Shown here in pieces: positions 36,633-44,978 of a stretch of 64,000 nucleotides of DNA. The translations under genes were made by a program, and so were the position numbers. Positions within the stretch are counted from its first letter, which is position 1. Every line of letters begins with the position of its first letter. Below the pieces are notes generated by a model. That model ran no database searches and was not told the DNA's origin. It saw only the letters and a list, made by a program, of their open reading frames with translations. The stretch comes from Bauldia sp. (GTDB lineage: Bacteria; Pseudomonadota; Alphaproteobacteria; Rhizobiales; Kaistiaceae): assembly GCF_020442045.1 (NCBI RefSeq), contig NZ_JAGRLA010000059.1, forward strand, positions 1 to 64,000, in the 5' to 3' direction.

Positions 36633-38291
36633 CTAGAGCTTCACCGCCATGCCCAGGGCCTCGACCGTGTTTCCGACGGTCGAACCCGGCAGCTTGAGGA
36701 ACTCCTCGTAGAACGCCTTCTGCTTGTCCGCACCGAGGTTCTCGGTGGTGGCATCCCACTCCGCCGCGGCGGTCTTCAGCGCCTCCATCGGGTCGGTGCC
36801 GGCCCATACGGACGTGCACATGCGGTCGAGCGTCAGCTGATAGTCCTGCGCTCCAGGCATGATCGGATCGAGCAGACCGACATTGGCCGAGGCATTGAGG
36901 TTGGCCAGGTATTCCGGCGCGCTCGGGAAGAGTTCGCCGTAGAGCTCCGACTTGAAGTGCGAGATCCGATAGGGATCACGCAGCGCGTAGGGGAGCATGC
37001 ACCGGGCCAGCGATACCGGCGGCGAGCAGGCCCACTGGATGAACAGATAGGCCGCCTCCAGGTTGGCCGAATCCGCGGCGATCGCCTTGTTGAACCCGAA
37101 GGCGTGCTCCGGATGCCCGCCGGGAACGATCGCATAACCCACCTTCCCCGCGATCGAGGACTGCGGGATGAAGCTGATCGCCTTGTCGCTCTGCGAGTAA
37201 CCGGCGCTCATGCGACCGGTCGGCGGCCACGAATAGATCATCGCGACCTTGCCCTGCAGCCAGGCGACCCACAACGACACCGCGTCAAGCTCGTCGTTGC
37301 CCGGAATCGACGCCGCATTCGCAGCCTTCATGTTCTCCAGCGTCTTGACGCCGGCATCCGAGGCCAGCGCCGCCTTCATATTCTCGTCGAAGAAGACGCC
37401 GCCATTCGACCGGTATTGCTGCATGAAGTCGAACTGGTTGCCGGGCGATGCCGCCTTGCGGAAGTGTCCCGCACCATAGACATTCGGCGCCATCTGGTCG
37501 GTGATGAACTGGGCGACCTGGACGTAATCCTCCCAGCTCTTCGGCACTTCGAGCGGCTTGTCGAACTTGGCCTGGTAAGCCTCCCTCAGCTTCGGATCAT
37601 CGAAGATGTCCTTGCGGTAGTAGAGGGCGAACATGTCGCCGTCATCGAAGAAGCCCCAGATCTTGCCCTTGTAGGTGGGCAGGGCCTTGTAGAGCGGATG
37701 ATAGTCGTCGAGATCCGCCATGTTCATGTACTTGGCGATGAAGTCGTCGAGCGGGGCAATCACGCCACCGTCGGCGAGCGCCGGAGTCCACTGCGGCTGC
37801 AGGTCGAGGACGTCATAGGCGCCGGAGCCGGCGATATGCTCGGCGATCGGCTTCGAGTACATGTCCGGCGGCGGCAGCTCGACCACCGTCGACTTGATGC
37901 CGGTCAGCTCGTCCCAGAGCGGACCGGAGAAGTTGCGCGGATCGAGCGCCTGCAGGCCCGCCTCGTAGGTCATGTTGAGGTTCGCGCCGGCGAATTGCTT
38001 GGCGGCTTCGACAGCCCGATAGGCCGAGCCATCCATCGGCCCTTCGGTGGAGGCCTTGTAGGCGGCCAACTGGGCCTTGCCGAGCGGCGTGTCCGGGTTC
38101 TCGAGCTCCATCTTGGCTTGCGCGAGAGCGGAGTTCACGAACGGCGAAAGCGCCGATCCGGATATGGCGAGCATGCCGGTCGCCTGACCGAAACGCTTGA
38201 TGAAGTCGCGGCGGGTCGGTTCTCCCCGCAGCCAGGCATCGACCTCTTCGCTAAGGCCCGCCTCGAAATCACGTCTTTCCCTGTCATCCAT
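36633..38291 (-). CDS. Tat-exported extracellular sugar-binding protein
   Basis: A 552-aa family 1 solute-binding protein. The twin-arginine signal is TRRDFIKRFGQATGMLAISG, starting at residue 26 after a charged tail, with probable cleavage after SALAQA. The fold is that of MalE/UgpB-like proteins; YDVLDLQPQWTPALADGGVI and WGFFDDGDMFALYYRKDIF (in parts) belong to the N-lobe. At 552 aa it is longer than the usual 400-450. The ligand is not predictable, but the five-gene enzymatic operon just upstream suggests a sugar or sugar acid. It has its own promoter. Confidence 0.88.
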   Translation of the reverse strand: MDDRERRDFEAGLSEEVDAWLRGEPTRRDFIKRFGQATGMLAISGSALSPFVNSALAQAKMELENPDTPLGKAQLAAYKASTEGPMDGSAYRAVEAAKQFAGANLNMTYEAGLQALDPRNFSGPLWDELTGIKSTVVELPPPDMYSKPIAEHIAGSGAYDVLDLQPQWTPALADGGVIAPLDDFIAKYMNMADLDDYHPLYKALPTYKGKIWGFFDDGDMFALYYRKDIFDDPKLREAYQAKFDKPLEVPKSWEDYVQVAQFITDQMAPNVYGAGHFRKAASPGNQFDFMQQYRSNGGVFFDENMKAALASDAGVKTLENMKAANAASIPGNDELDAVSLWVAWLQGKVAMIYSWPPTGRMSAGYSQSDKAISFIPQSSIAGKVGYAIVPGGHPEHAFGFNKAIAADSANLEAAYLFIQWACSPPVSLARCMLPYALRDPYRISHFKSELYGELFPSAPEYLANLNASANVGLLDPIMPGAQDYQLTLDRMCTSVWAGTDPMEALKTAAAEWDATTENLGADKQKAFYEEFLKLPGSTVGNTVEALGMAVKL

Positions 38292-38317
38292 CGTCGCTGT
38301 TCCTCCCTTTAGCGACC

Positions 38318-38367
38318 GGTCCTTGCGCGGACCATGGTCGTTCCTCGAAATAGGACCTGTGTGGTCC
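38318..38367. repeat. Cluster of GGTCC/GGACC repeats in the binding-protein leader
   Basis: GGTCC (38318), GGACC (38329), GACCATGGTC (38330-38339, a perfect palindrome), GGACC (38353) and GGTCC (38363) lie within 50 bp. They form two inverted pairs (GGTCC-N6-GGACC and GGACC-N5-GGTCC). The cluster lies in the probable 5' leader of the binding-protein gene and may be an operator or structured leader. Confidence 0.5.
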
Positions 38368-38388
38368 CTCCCTGCGTCGCTTGGCCCG

Positions 38389-38418
38389 ATCTAACGGGCC
38401 GAGCCTCCCATCTGTCAA
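38389..38418 (-). promoter_or_regulatory. Candidate promoter of the sugar importer operon
   Basis: On the minus strand a perfect -35, TTGACA (complement of 38413-38418), is followed after 18 bp by TTAGAT (complement of 38389-38394). The -10 sits in the loop of a GGCCCG/CGGGCC dyad. The start codon is about 95 bp downstream. Confidence 0.6.
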
Positions 38419-38521
38419 ATGCAACCCAAACCCAAGCCATACGCATCCCGCGTCTGCGAGCCTCCGCCGGTTGCCGAACCATCCTTCCGATCTTCCGCCG
38501 GCCGGAAGTCACCGATTCTCC

Positions 38522-39571
38522 TCAACTTCCGAAACGGCTGCCATAGTCGGCGAGCCGCCTCTTCCAACCCTCGGTCGCGAGGATGTCGCGATTGACGACG
38601 CCCCGCGGTTCGCGACCATGCATCACGTCGAGCACTGCCCTGACATCGGCGGCGCCGTTGCCGGCAAAGCACTGGTCCGTCCAGCAAAGCGCGTGCGGCG
38701 CGAGCAGGACGTTGTCGAGCTTCAGGATCGGATCGTCGGCATCCGGCGGCTCGGTTTCGAGCACGTCGAGGCCGGCGCCCGCGATCCGTCCTTCCTGGAG
38801 GACCCTGGTCAGCGCCTTCTGGTCGACGATCGGACCGCGCGCGGTGTTGATCAGATAGGCGGTGGGCTTCATCAGCGCGAGATGCTTGGCATTGACGATG
38901 TGCCGCGTCGCCTCGCTCAGCGGACAGCTCACCGAAAGGACGTCCGCGCGACGGAAGAGCTCCTCCAGGCCGACGAGCTCGATGCCGAGCTCGGCGGCGA
39001 CCGCCTTGTCGGCATAGGGATCATGGGCGATGTATTTCATGTCGAAGGGCATCGCCAGGCGATAGAGCTCGGCGCCGATATTGCCGATGCCGAGCGACCC
39101 GAGCGTGCGGCCGACGAGGCCGACGCCCATGTGATCCGAGCGCTTCGCAAATCCTGCCGCCGCCTGGCGGGTCAGCTGATCCTTGACCTTGAGCTTGCCG
39201 GTCAGGGCGAGCATGAAGGTCATGATCGACACGGCGACCGGCCGGCGCACGCCGTCCGGCGTGATGACCAGCGCGATGCCGGCATCGGTGCAGGCATCGA
39301 CATCGACCGTATCGTAGCCGACGCCGAACCGGGCAACGACCGTCAGCCGCCCGCTCTCCGGCACGCTTTGCCGGGCGAAGCGATGGGCGAGGAGGATGAG
39401 CGCGTCGAAATCCTCGAGCTGCCGGCCACTCAGCGTGTCCTCCGATTCCAGGAACCGCAGCTCGACATTCGGTTCGTCCCGCAACGGATCGAGGTCGAAG
39501 TCGGGAAAGGTCGGCGCCCCGTCGGCCTTGTTGAAATCGCCCGAGAGCGCGACGCGGAAGACGTCCGTCAT
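38522..39571 (-). CDS. D-isomer-specific 2-hydroxyacid dehydrogenase
   Basis: A 349-aa NAD-dependent dehydrogenase. The Rossmann motif GIGNIGAEL and the three catalytic residues are visible: Arg in NTARGPIVD, Glu in LETEPPD and His in APHALCW. It is related to phosphoglycerate, glyoxylate and hydroxypyruvate reductases. The start at 39571 overlaps the aldolase stop by 4 nt. It is the last gene in the coupled RLP-kinase-dehydrogenase-aldolase row, so its substrate is probably a 2-oxo or 2-hydroxy acid produced there, for example glycolate/glyoxylate or tartronate semialdehyde. Confidence 0.88.
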   Translation of the reverse strand: MTDVFRVALSGDFNKADGAPTFPDFDLDPLRDEPNVELRFLESEDTLSGRQLEDFDALILLAHRFARQSVPESGRLTVVARFGVGYDTVDVDACTDAGIALVITPDGVRRPVAVSIMTFMLALTGKLKVKDQLTRQAAAGFAKRSDHMGVGLVGRTLGSLGIGNIGAELYRLAMPFDMKYIAHDPYADKAVAAELGIELVGLEELFRRADVLSVSCPLSEATRHIVNAKHLALMKPTAYLINTARGPIVDQKALTRVLQEGRIAGAGLDVLETEPPDADDPILKLDNVLLAPHALCWTDQCFAGNGAADVRAVLDVMHGREPRGVVNRDILATEGWKRRLADYGSRFGS

Positions 39572-40350
39572 GTCCCGCCTCCAACGCCGGACCGGATGCC
39601 GTCCAGCCCCTGGCGCAGCGCGACCTGCAGCAGCCAGACGTCGCCGTGATAGACGATCAGGTCCCATCCCTCCCCGGCGAGCGCGACGCCGGAGGCGATG
39701 TCGGTGACCATCCGCCCCAGCCCCTTCCCGTGCCGCTTGCCGGCTTCGAGGACCTTGTTGAGGGCGGCCTTGTAGTCGGGATGATCGAATTGTCCCGGAA
39801 TCCCCATGCTGGCGGTGAGGTCCATGTGCCCGACCCAGAGGGCGTCGACCCCCTCGAGCGCGGCAATGCCGTCGACATTCTCGACGCCCTCGGCGGTCTC
39901 GATCAGGGCGATCAGCCGGTTGCGCTCGTTGGCGGCGGCAAGGCCCTCCACCACCGGCCCCATGTGGTAGCGATCGTTGCCGAGCGCCGGAGCCAGGCCC
40001 CGCTTGCCGATCGGGGTATATTTCATCTTTTCGATGACCGACCTCGCCTGCTCCACCGAACCGAGCATCGGGATGATGATGGCCTGGGCGCCGATGTCGA
40101 GGGCGCGGGCGATGTGATCGTAGGAGTCGGAGGGAACCCGCACGAGAACCGGGACGTCGGCTGCCTCGAAGTAGCGGAGCGCGCGGTTCAGGCTCTCGAA
40201 GGAATTGCCGCTGTGCTCCATGTCGAAGAAGACATATTCGGCGCCGGCTTCCTTCAGGATGTATCCGATGCCGGGGGTGACGAACTCGCCGACATAGTGC
40301 CCGAGCCGGAGCCCCGGGCGATCCAGGACGGCACCAACTCGGGCCCTCAT
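39568..40350 (-). CDS. HpcH/HpaI family aldolase
   Basis: A 260-aa class II pyruvate-dependent aldolase (2-keto-3-deoxy acid or 4-hydroxy-2-oxoacid type). The metal site is formed by Glu in ALIETAEGVENVDGIA and Asp in VGHMDLTASMG. The catalytic arginine lies in VLVRVPSD, and FFDMEHSGNSFE gives the N-terminal conserved acidic segment. It overlaps both neighbours by 4 nt. A pyruvate aldolase is not part of the described D-apionate/RLP route, so its presence in this coupled operon is notable. Confidence 0.88.
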   Translation of the reverse strand: MRARVGAVLDRPGLRLGHYVGEFVTPGIGYILKEAGAEYVFFDMEHSGNSFESLNRALRYFEAADVPVLVRVPSDSYDHIARALDIGAQAIIIPMLGSVEQARSVIEKMKYTPIGKRGLAPALGNDRYHMGPVVEGLAAANERNRLIALIETAEGVENVDGIAALEGVDALWVGHMDLTASMGIPGQFDHPDYKAALNKVLEAGKRHGKGLGRMVTDIASGVALAGEGWDLIVYHGDVWLLQVALRQGLDGIRSGVGGGT

Positions 40351-41198
40351 GACGCCTTTCCTCCCGGATTGCAGATTTCCCTGACGCTGGCCATCACCTC
40401 GTCCGGCTCAAGCACCTTGAGCCAGTCATCCCTGAGAAGCTTCGGCTTCGCCTTCTCGATGGCGTAGAGCGCGCCATCGGAGAACCGGCCCGGGAAATCC
40501 TCGAAGATGATCCCCATCTCGATGCCGATATGTCCGAGCATGAAATCCCTGGCCGCCTCGGCCGGCACGCCCCTGGCGACGACCGCGTCCGTCGCCTCGC
40601 GAAGCGCGGTGATCAAGGTGGCGGCGATCGTCTCCGACATCGCCGGTTCGAGAATGGCCATGTCTTCCACCGTCACCCGATGGGACCGGCTGACCGGCTT
40701 GTAGATCGCCTTCGCGATCGCTTCGCACCGAGCATAGTCGGCATCGGGGCCCTGCATCAGGGCGCAAACAATCGCCTGCATGGCAAGGACGCCGCCGAAA
40801 TAATCCTTCTGCGCCTCGCGCGTCGGCTCGTAGCGGAAGATCGAGGGATGGCAGGGATGCGTCACGAAATAGGTGACGTCGTCGCGCTTCGGCAACTCGC
40901 CGGCATGGGGCGCGGCGGCATCCAGCATGATGATGCCGGTACCGGGCCGGACCTGATCGATGAAGCCGTGGGCGATCTTGCCGATCAGGGCGTCCGGCAC
41001 GGCCATCAGGACGACGTCCGCGCTGCCCAATGCCTGTCCCATCTCGACGCATTCGACGCCGGTGGCTTCCTTGAGGCGCTGCCGGCCGGCCTCGCTGACC
41101 TCGACATGAAGGACGTCATAGGGTTCGCCTTCAAGGTTGGTGGCGAGCCGGACGCCCATCTTTCCGCCCGCGCCGAGCAGGGCGATCGTTTGCGTCAC
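40347..41198 (-). CDS. NAD(P)-dependent dehydrogenase, D-apionate oxidoisomerase (ApnO)-like
   Basis: A 283-aa Rossmann protein starting with TIALLGAGGKMGVRLATNL. The C-terminal part (HPCHPSIFRYEP, YKPVSRSHRVTVEDMAILEPA, FMLGHIGIEMGIIF) resembles the phosphogluconate-dehydrogenase-like C-terminal domain found in ApnO. ApnO oxidises D-apionate to 3-oxo-isoapionate with carbon rearrangement. The start is a GTG at 41198 with GGGAGG 6 nt upstream; it overlaps the kinase stop by 4 nt (GTGA). The RLP and DUF1537 kinase neighbours match the ApnO context. Assignment to ApnO is from memory of the family and needs a profile search; another acid-sugar dehydrogenase is possible. Confidence 0.7.
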   Translation of the reverse strand: MTQTIALLGAGGKMGVRLATNLEGEPYDVLHVEVSEAGRQRLKEATGVECVEMGQALGSADVVLMAVPDALIGKIAHGFIDQVRPGTGIIMLDAAAPHAGELPKRDDVTYFVTHPCHPSIFRYEPTREAQKDYFGGVLAMQAIVCALMQGPDADYARCEAIAKAIYKPVSRSHRVTVEDMAILEPAMSETIAATLITALREATDAVVARGVPAEAARDFMLGHIGIEMGIIFEDFPGRFSDGALYAIEKAKPKLLRDDWLKVLEPDEVMASVREICNPGGKAS

Positions 41199-42571
41199 TG
41201 ACGTCCTCCCATATGCAGTGGCCGACCGTTTTCGACCATTCCGAAGAAGTCGACGGGCCCCATCTGCCCGCCCTTCAATGCGATCTCTATTCCGTCGAGC
41301 GCCGGTTCGCCGGAGCGCCCCCGGCTTATGGCGCAGGCCGGCGCAAGCTCGACCTCCGCTTCCAGCGCGTCGACGCCCATTCCCGCCAATGCGTGGCCCG
41401 ATGTGTCGCCGCCGGCAATCGCGATGCGCCGGACATCTCCGCTGGTGACGACGGCCTTCAATATGGTGCCAAGGCCGTGTCCGATGCGGGCGTTGATGTC
41501 CTCCTCGGTCTCGCCCGAGCGGAGAACTGCCTGCTTGAGCGCGGGGATGGCCGCGTCGTCGGCGCCCCTTGCGGTGAAGACGAGCGGTGCCGCTCCCTTG
41601 TGGAGCACGGTCAGCGCCTGCTCGACCGCCCGGTCGATGGCGGCGCGCCAGCGGGTTTCGTCGACCGCCGCCTCGGCCTCGAGACGTATTCCGGCGAAGC
41701 CGTTGATCTCCGCCCATTCGATCTGGCGACCGGTGACCGGCGAACACGAACCCGAGACGGCGGCGATGCGCTCCGCGCCGGCGCTCCGCGGCGGCGGTGC
41801 CTCACCGATCAGGCCGGCCTTTCGCCAATGGGCGATCAATGCATATTCGACCCCCTGGCTGCCGATCGCCAACAGCCTTTCGCCGCGGTTCTCCCAGATC
41901 AACCGACCGGCCTCGGCGAGGCTGTCCTCGTCGAGGACGTCGATGGCGACGATCTCCGCTCCGCCCGAGACCTCCCGCCTGAGGGCATCATCGCTGTCGC
42001 CGCTCGCAAGCGACAGGAAATCGACGAGCCCGATGCTGCGGTCGGTCTGCCTGGCGAGGTGCAGGCGGACGTCGGCTTCGTCCATCGGCGTCGTCGGATG
42101 CCGGGATACCGCCGGATGACGGTCGAGCCGGTAGCCGACACCCTCGACCGTGGCGAAGAGATTGCCGAAGGCCTGGTAGCGATGGATGGGCGGCGCAGCG
42201 ACCAGCAGCGGGTGCCAGGCACCGCCGAGGATCGGCGCCGCAAGATCGATCGCCTTGCCGATCGAGCCGACATGCGGCGCGGAATCGAAGGTCGAGCACA
42301 CCTTGTAGTGGGTGATCGGGGCACCGATCGGCTCAAGCGTCCCGAAGATCGCCGGGAGGTGTTCCTCCATCCACGAGGGACTGCGCGAACGCGCCAGGCC
42401 CGCGACGCCGATGCCGCGATATCCCGCGAACCGGCCGATGTCCTCGCCGGTCGGAGGGCCGAGGAACAGGACGGTGGGCAGCCCGGCGAAGGTCAAGACC
42501 TCCATGACGGCCGCGGAGCCGGTGAAGTCGTCGCCGTAGAAGGCGACGAGGTGATCGGCCGGCAGGCTCAT
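41195..42571 (-). CDS. DUF1537 four-carbon/branched acid-sugar kinase, OiaK-like
   Basis: A 458-aa acid-sugar kinase. The N-terminal substrate motif is YGDDFTGS and the C-terminal ATP-binding motif is IAGGDTSGHAL. The central stretch CSTFDSAPHVGSIG is also typical. DUF1537 enzymes phosphorylate erythronate, threonate, 3-oxo-tetronates or 3-oxo-isoapionate; the members next to an RLP are the OiaK type. Its start overlaps the RLP stop by 4 nt and its stop overlaps the ApnO-like start by 4 nt. A longer open frame to 43093 lies inside the RLP gene and is rejected. Confidence 0.85.
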   Translation of the reverse strand: MSLPADHLVAFYGDDFTGSAAVMEVLTFAGLPTVLFLGPPTGEDIGRFAGYRGIGVAGLARSRSPSWMEEHLPAIFGTLEPIGAPITHYKVCSTFDSAPHVGSIGKAIDLAAPILGGAWHPLLVAAPPIHRYQAFGNLFATVEGVGYRLDRHPAVSRHPTTPMDEADVRLHLARQTDRSIGLVDFLSLASGDSDDALRREVSGGAEIVAIDVLDEDSLAEAGRLIWENRGERLLAIGSQGVEYALIAHWRKAGLIGEAPPPRSAGAERIAAVSGSCSPVTGRQIEWAEINGFAGIRLEAEAAVDETRWRAAIDRAVEQALTVLHKGAAPLVFTARGADDAAIPALKQAVLRSGETEEDINARIGHGLGTILKAVVTSGDVRRIAIAGGDTSGHALAGMGVDALEAEVELAPACAISRGRSGEPALDGIEIALKGGQMGPVDFFGMVENGRPLHMGGRQ

Positions 42572-43815
42572 CGGGCGAGTGCCTCCAGCGCGACGCGGAA
42601 TTCCGGATGGGTCTTCGCATAGGCCTCGGCATCGATTCCCGAAGCGGCCGCTTCCCAGGCCTGCCGAAGCCCCCGCACGCCGGCCGCAATTCCGTCCGGA
42701 TGGGCCATGATGCCGCCACCGGCGGCATAGATCAGGTCGGTGCCGCCGAGCGCCCGCCAAGTGTCGGCGGCCTGCGCGGCGGTCTGCCCCGAACTGAAGA
42801 CCGGCATGGCGACACAGGGCTTGTCGGGGAACATCGGCGCCAGCAGGCTCTTCGCCGAACGAACGACGCTGGCGTCTTCCTCGCAGAACTTGTTGCGGAT
42901 GCCGTTGACATGCATGTGGTCGGCGCCTGCAAGCCGCCACAGCTTGGACCAGGCGGGGTAATCCCAGCCGAGCATCGGGGCGCGCGACAGGTAGCCCCAG
43001 CCGTTGCGATGGGCGTGGATCGGCAGCGCGGCGTGACGGCGAAGCTCGATCATTCCCACCAGTCCCACCGAGTTGAGGCTGGCCATGACGCATGTGCCGC
43101 CGAGCGACAGGACCAGGTCGTGACGGCGGCGCATCTCGTCGAGGTCACCGGTCACATTGAAGGCGAACATCACCTTCTTGCCGGTCCGGTCGGCATGGCG
43201 GTCGATCACCGCCATCACCATCCGGGCGCGCGCCTCGAAAGGACAGGCCGGCCCGTCGGACTGGAGCTCGTCATCCTTGATGAAGTCGATTCCGGCACCG
43301 GCGAGCGTATCGACCAGATCGGCCGTCGCCTCCGGCGTCAGCCCCACGCTCGGCTTGACGATGGTGCCGATCAGAGGACCGTCGGCGACGCCGGACAGGC
43401 GCCGCGTGCCTTCGATGCCGAATTGCGGTCCTTCGTAGCGCGTGGCGAAGGCCCGCGGCAGGTCGATGTCGACAATCCGCAGACCCGAGAACTGCTTGAG
43501 CTCGAAGAGATTGCCGGCCACGGTCGCCACCAGATTGGGCAGCGACGGGCCGAGATTTTCGAGCGGCCAGGACAGTTCGACCGCGCAGCGATGGTAGATC
43601 CTGCCGGCTCGCGCGCCGGGCAGGCTGGGCGCGTCGACATCCTCGACCACGGTCAGGCTTTCGATCCGCGCTCCGGACCGCTCGCGGATGTCGGCGGTCT
43701 CGCCCGGCACGGCGACGAACGTCCCGGACGACTGCTCTCCGGCCATCACCTCGACGGCACGGCGCGGCTCGTCGGCCGTCTCGACAATGTAACGCGCGTG
43801 GATACGCTCGCTCAT
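42568..43815 (-). CDS. RuBisCO-like protein, OiaX-type
   Basis: A 415-aa RuBisCO large-subunit homologue. By eye most catalytic positions are kept: Lys of GTIVKPSVG (K175), the carbamylated Lys and metal ligands of IKDDE (K201, D203, E204), His-Arg of IHAHRNG (H294, R295), His of DHMHVNG (H327), loop-6 Lys of RNKFCEE (K334), Ser of FSSGQ (S379) and GGG of AAGGGIMAHP. K177 is replaced by Ser and W66 by Phe, so it is not a CO2-fixing RuBisCO. RLPs paired with a DUF1537 kinase (OiaX) cleave 3-oxo-isoapionate 4-phosphate to 3-phosphoglycerate and glycolate. No small subunit, phosphoribulokinase or activase is present. Confidence 0.85.
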   Translation of the reverse strand: MSERIHARYIVETADEPRRAVEVMAGEQSSGTFVAVPGETADIRERSGARIESLTVVEDVDAPSLPGARAGRIYHRCAVELSWPLENLGPSLPNLVATVAGNLFELKQFSGLRIVDIDLPRAFATRYEGPQFGIEGTRRLSGVADGPLIGTIVKPSVGLTPEATADLVDTLAGAGIDFIKDDELQSDGPACPFEARARMVMAVIDRHADRTGKKVMFAFNVTGDLDEMRRRHDLVLSLGGTCVMASLNSVGLVGMIELRRHAALPIHAHRNGWGYLSRAPMLGWDYPAWSKLWRLAGADHMHVNGIRNKFCEEDASVVRSAKSLLAPMFPDKPCVAMPVFSSGQTAAQAADTWRALGGTDLIYAAGGGIMAHPDGIAAGVRGLRQAWEAAASGIDAEAYAKTHPEFRVALEALAR

Positions 43816-43967
43816 CGGATCACGCCCGCAGCCGTGATGGAAGCGACGGCACGATCAGACGACTCCCGACACCATCACACCGGCTGTCGCCTCGCGGCTC
43901 CGGCTTGCCATCAATCCATCTCCCCCCTTCTTCCCCGCCCCGGCTCTCCGGCCGCAGGCGATCGAAC

Positions 43968-44270
43968 CTATGCGGCCTCCACCACGAGGCTGCACTCGAC
44001 AAAGGACTTCTTCAGAACCAGATCCGCGCTTGCCCGATCGAAGTGACGGAAGTGCCCGGTCTCGATATGCGCCTCGAAAGCGGCGCGATCGGTGTAGATT
44101 TCGTAGAGCAGGATCCGGTCGGCCTCGCCCGAGGGCTCCAGCACGTCGAACCGCCGGCAGCCCTCTTCATTGGTGAAGGAGGCACGCGCGTTGCTGTCGA
44201 TCATCGTCCGGAATTCAGCGCGCTTGCCCGGCTTCAGCACGAAATCGACGATGACCACATAACCGGACAT
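43968..44270 (-). CDS. Small ABM-domain protein (antibiotic biosynthesis monooxygenase family)
   Basis: A 100-aa dimeric-barrel protein beginning with GYVVIVDFVLKPGKRAEFR and including EGCRRFDVL, YEIYTDRAAFEAHIETGHF (in part) and the typical ending. This family includes quinol monooxygenases (YgiN) and related small enzymes. The start at 44270 overlaps the regulator stop by one base (TGATG). It stands between the GntR regulator and the RLP operon, 152 bp from the RLP start. Its role in sugar breakdown is unclear. The ORF could be read further upstream, but that part lies inside the regulator gene. Confidence 0.83.
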   Translation of the reverse strand: MSGYVVIVDFVLKPGKRAEFRTMIDSNARASFTNEEGCRRFDVLEPSGEADRILLYEIYTDRAAFEAHIETGHFRHFDRASADLVLKKSFVECSLVVEAA

Positions 44271-44977
44271 CAGCGTGCCTCGCTGACGTCGGCGTAGCGC
44301 AGCGCGACGAATTCGAGATGCTCGCGCATCGCCTGATCGGCGCGATCGGCATCGCGGGCCGCCACCGCCTCGAAGATCGCGCGATGAGCCTTGTAGGAAA
44401 TGACGTCGACGCCGGGCGCCAGCGTCGTCTGGCGCTGCTCGAGCAGCCATTCGGCAAAGGCGGCGTGGATCGCCGTGAAGATCGGGTTCCGCGGGATCTC
44501 CGCGAGGACGTAGTGGAACGCCACGTCGGTGCGCTCGAAACGGCCGAAATCGCCGATCGACTCGCGATTGTCCTCAAGCGCAGCCTCGAAATCCGCAAGA
44601 TCCTGCTCGGTGGCATGGAGAGCCGCATGTCGCGCCAGCCCCGTCTCGAAGAAGACCCGGACGCCCTGGAAATTCCGGATGCCGTCCGGCGCGGCGAGCA
44701 TGTGCCGCGCGGTGATCGAAAGCCCGTCGACGACGGACCTGGGCGTCGGCCGCGTGACCCGGGCGCGGGTTCCGGACCGCAATTCGACGAGGCCGAGATT
44801 TTGCAGATGGAAGAGCGCCTCGCGGATCGCCGGGCGGCCGACGCCATAGGCTTCCATCAGTTCGCGCTCGGAGGGAAGCGGGTCGCTTGGTGCGAAATCG
44901 CCGTCGGCAATGCGCTGCTCCAGTCGCTTCGCGACTTCTTCGTAGAGCTTGCGCTGGCGAACCACCGTTCCGGACAT
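44270..44977 (-). CDS. GntR-family regulator (FCD/NanR-like)
   Basis: A 235-aa regulator. The winged helix is ERELMEAYGVGRPAIREALFHL with LGLVELRSGTRARVT; the all-helical FCD domain follows, with conserved Asp/His metal ligands in RTDVAFHYVLAEIPRNP. ATG at 44977 is preceded by GGTATACC, which also serves as a likely operator. NanR-type regulators bind GGTATA repeats. It is the first gene of the minus-strand operon and lies back-to-back with the molybdenum hydroxylase genes on plus, so it probably controls both in response to the sugar acid. Confidence 0.88.
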   Translation of the reverse strand: MSGTVVRQRKLYEEVAKRLEQRIADGDFAPSDPLPSERELMEAYGVGRPAIREALFHLQNLGLVELRSGTRARVTRPTPRSVVDGLSITARHMLAAPDGIRNFQGVRVFFETGLARHAALHATEQDLADFEAALEDNRESIGDFGRFERTDVAFHYVLAEIPRNPIFTAIHAAFAEWLLEQRQTTLAPGVDVISYKAHRAIFEAVAARDADRADQAMREHLEFVALRYADVSEAR

Positions 44978-44978
44978 T

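Noticed and set aside
42568-43815. Autotrophic RuBisCO form
   Set aside because: K177 is replaced, no small subunit, phosphoribulokinase or activase is present, and the neighbours are acid-sugar catabolic genes.
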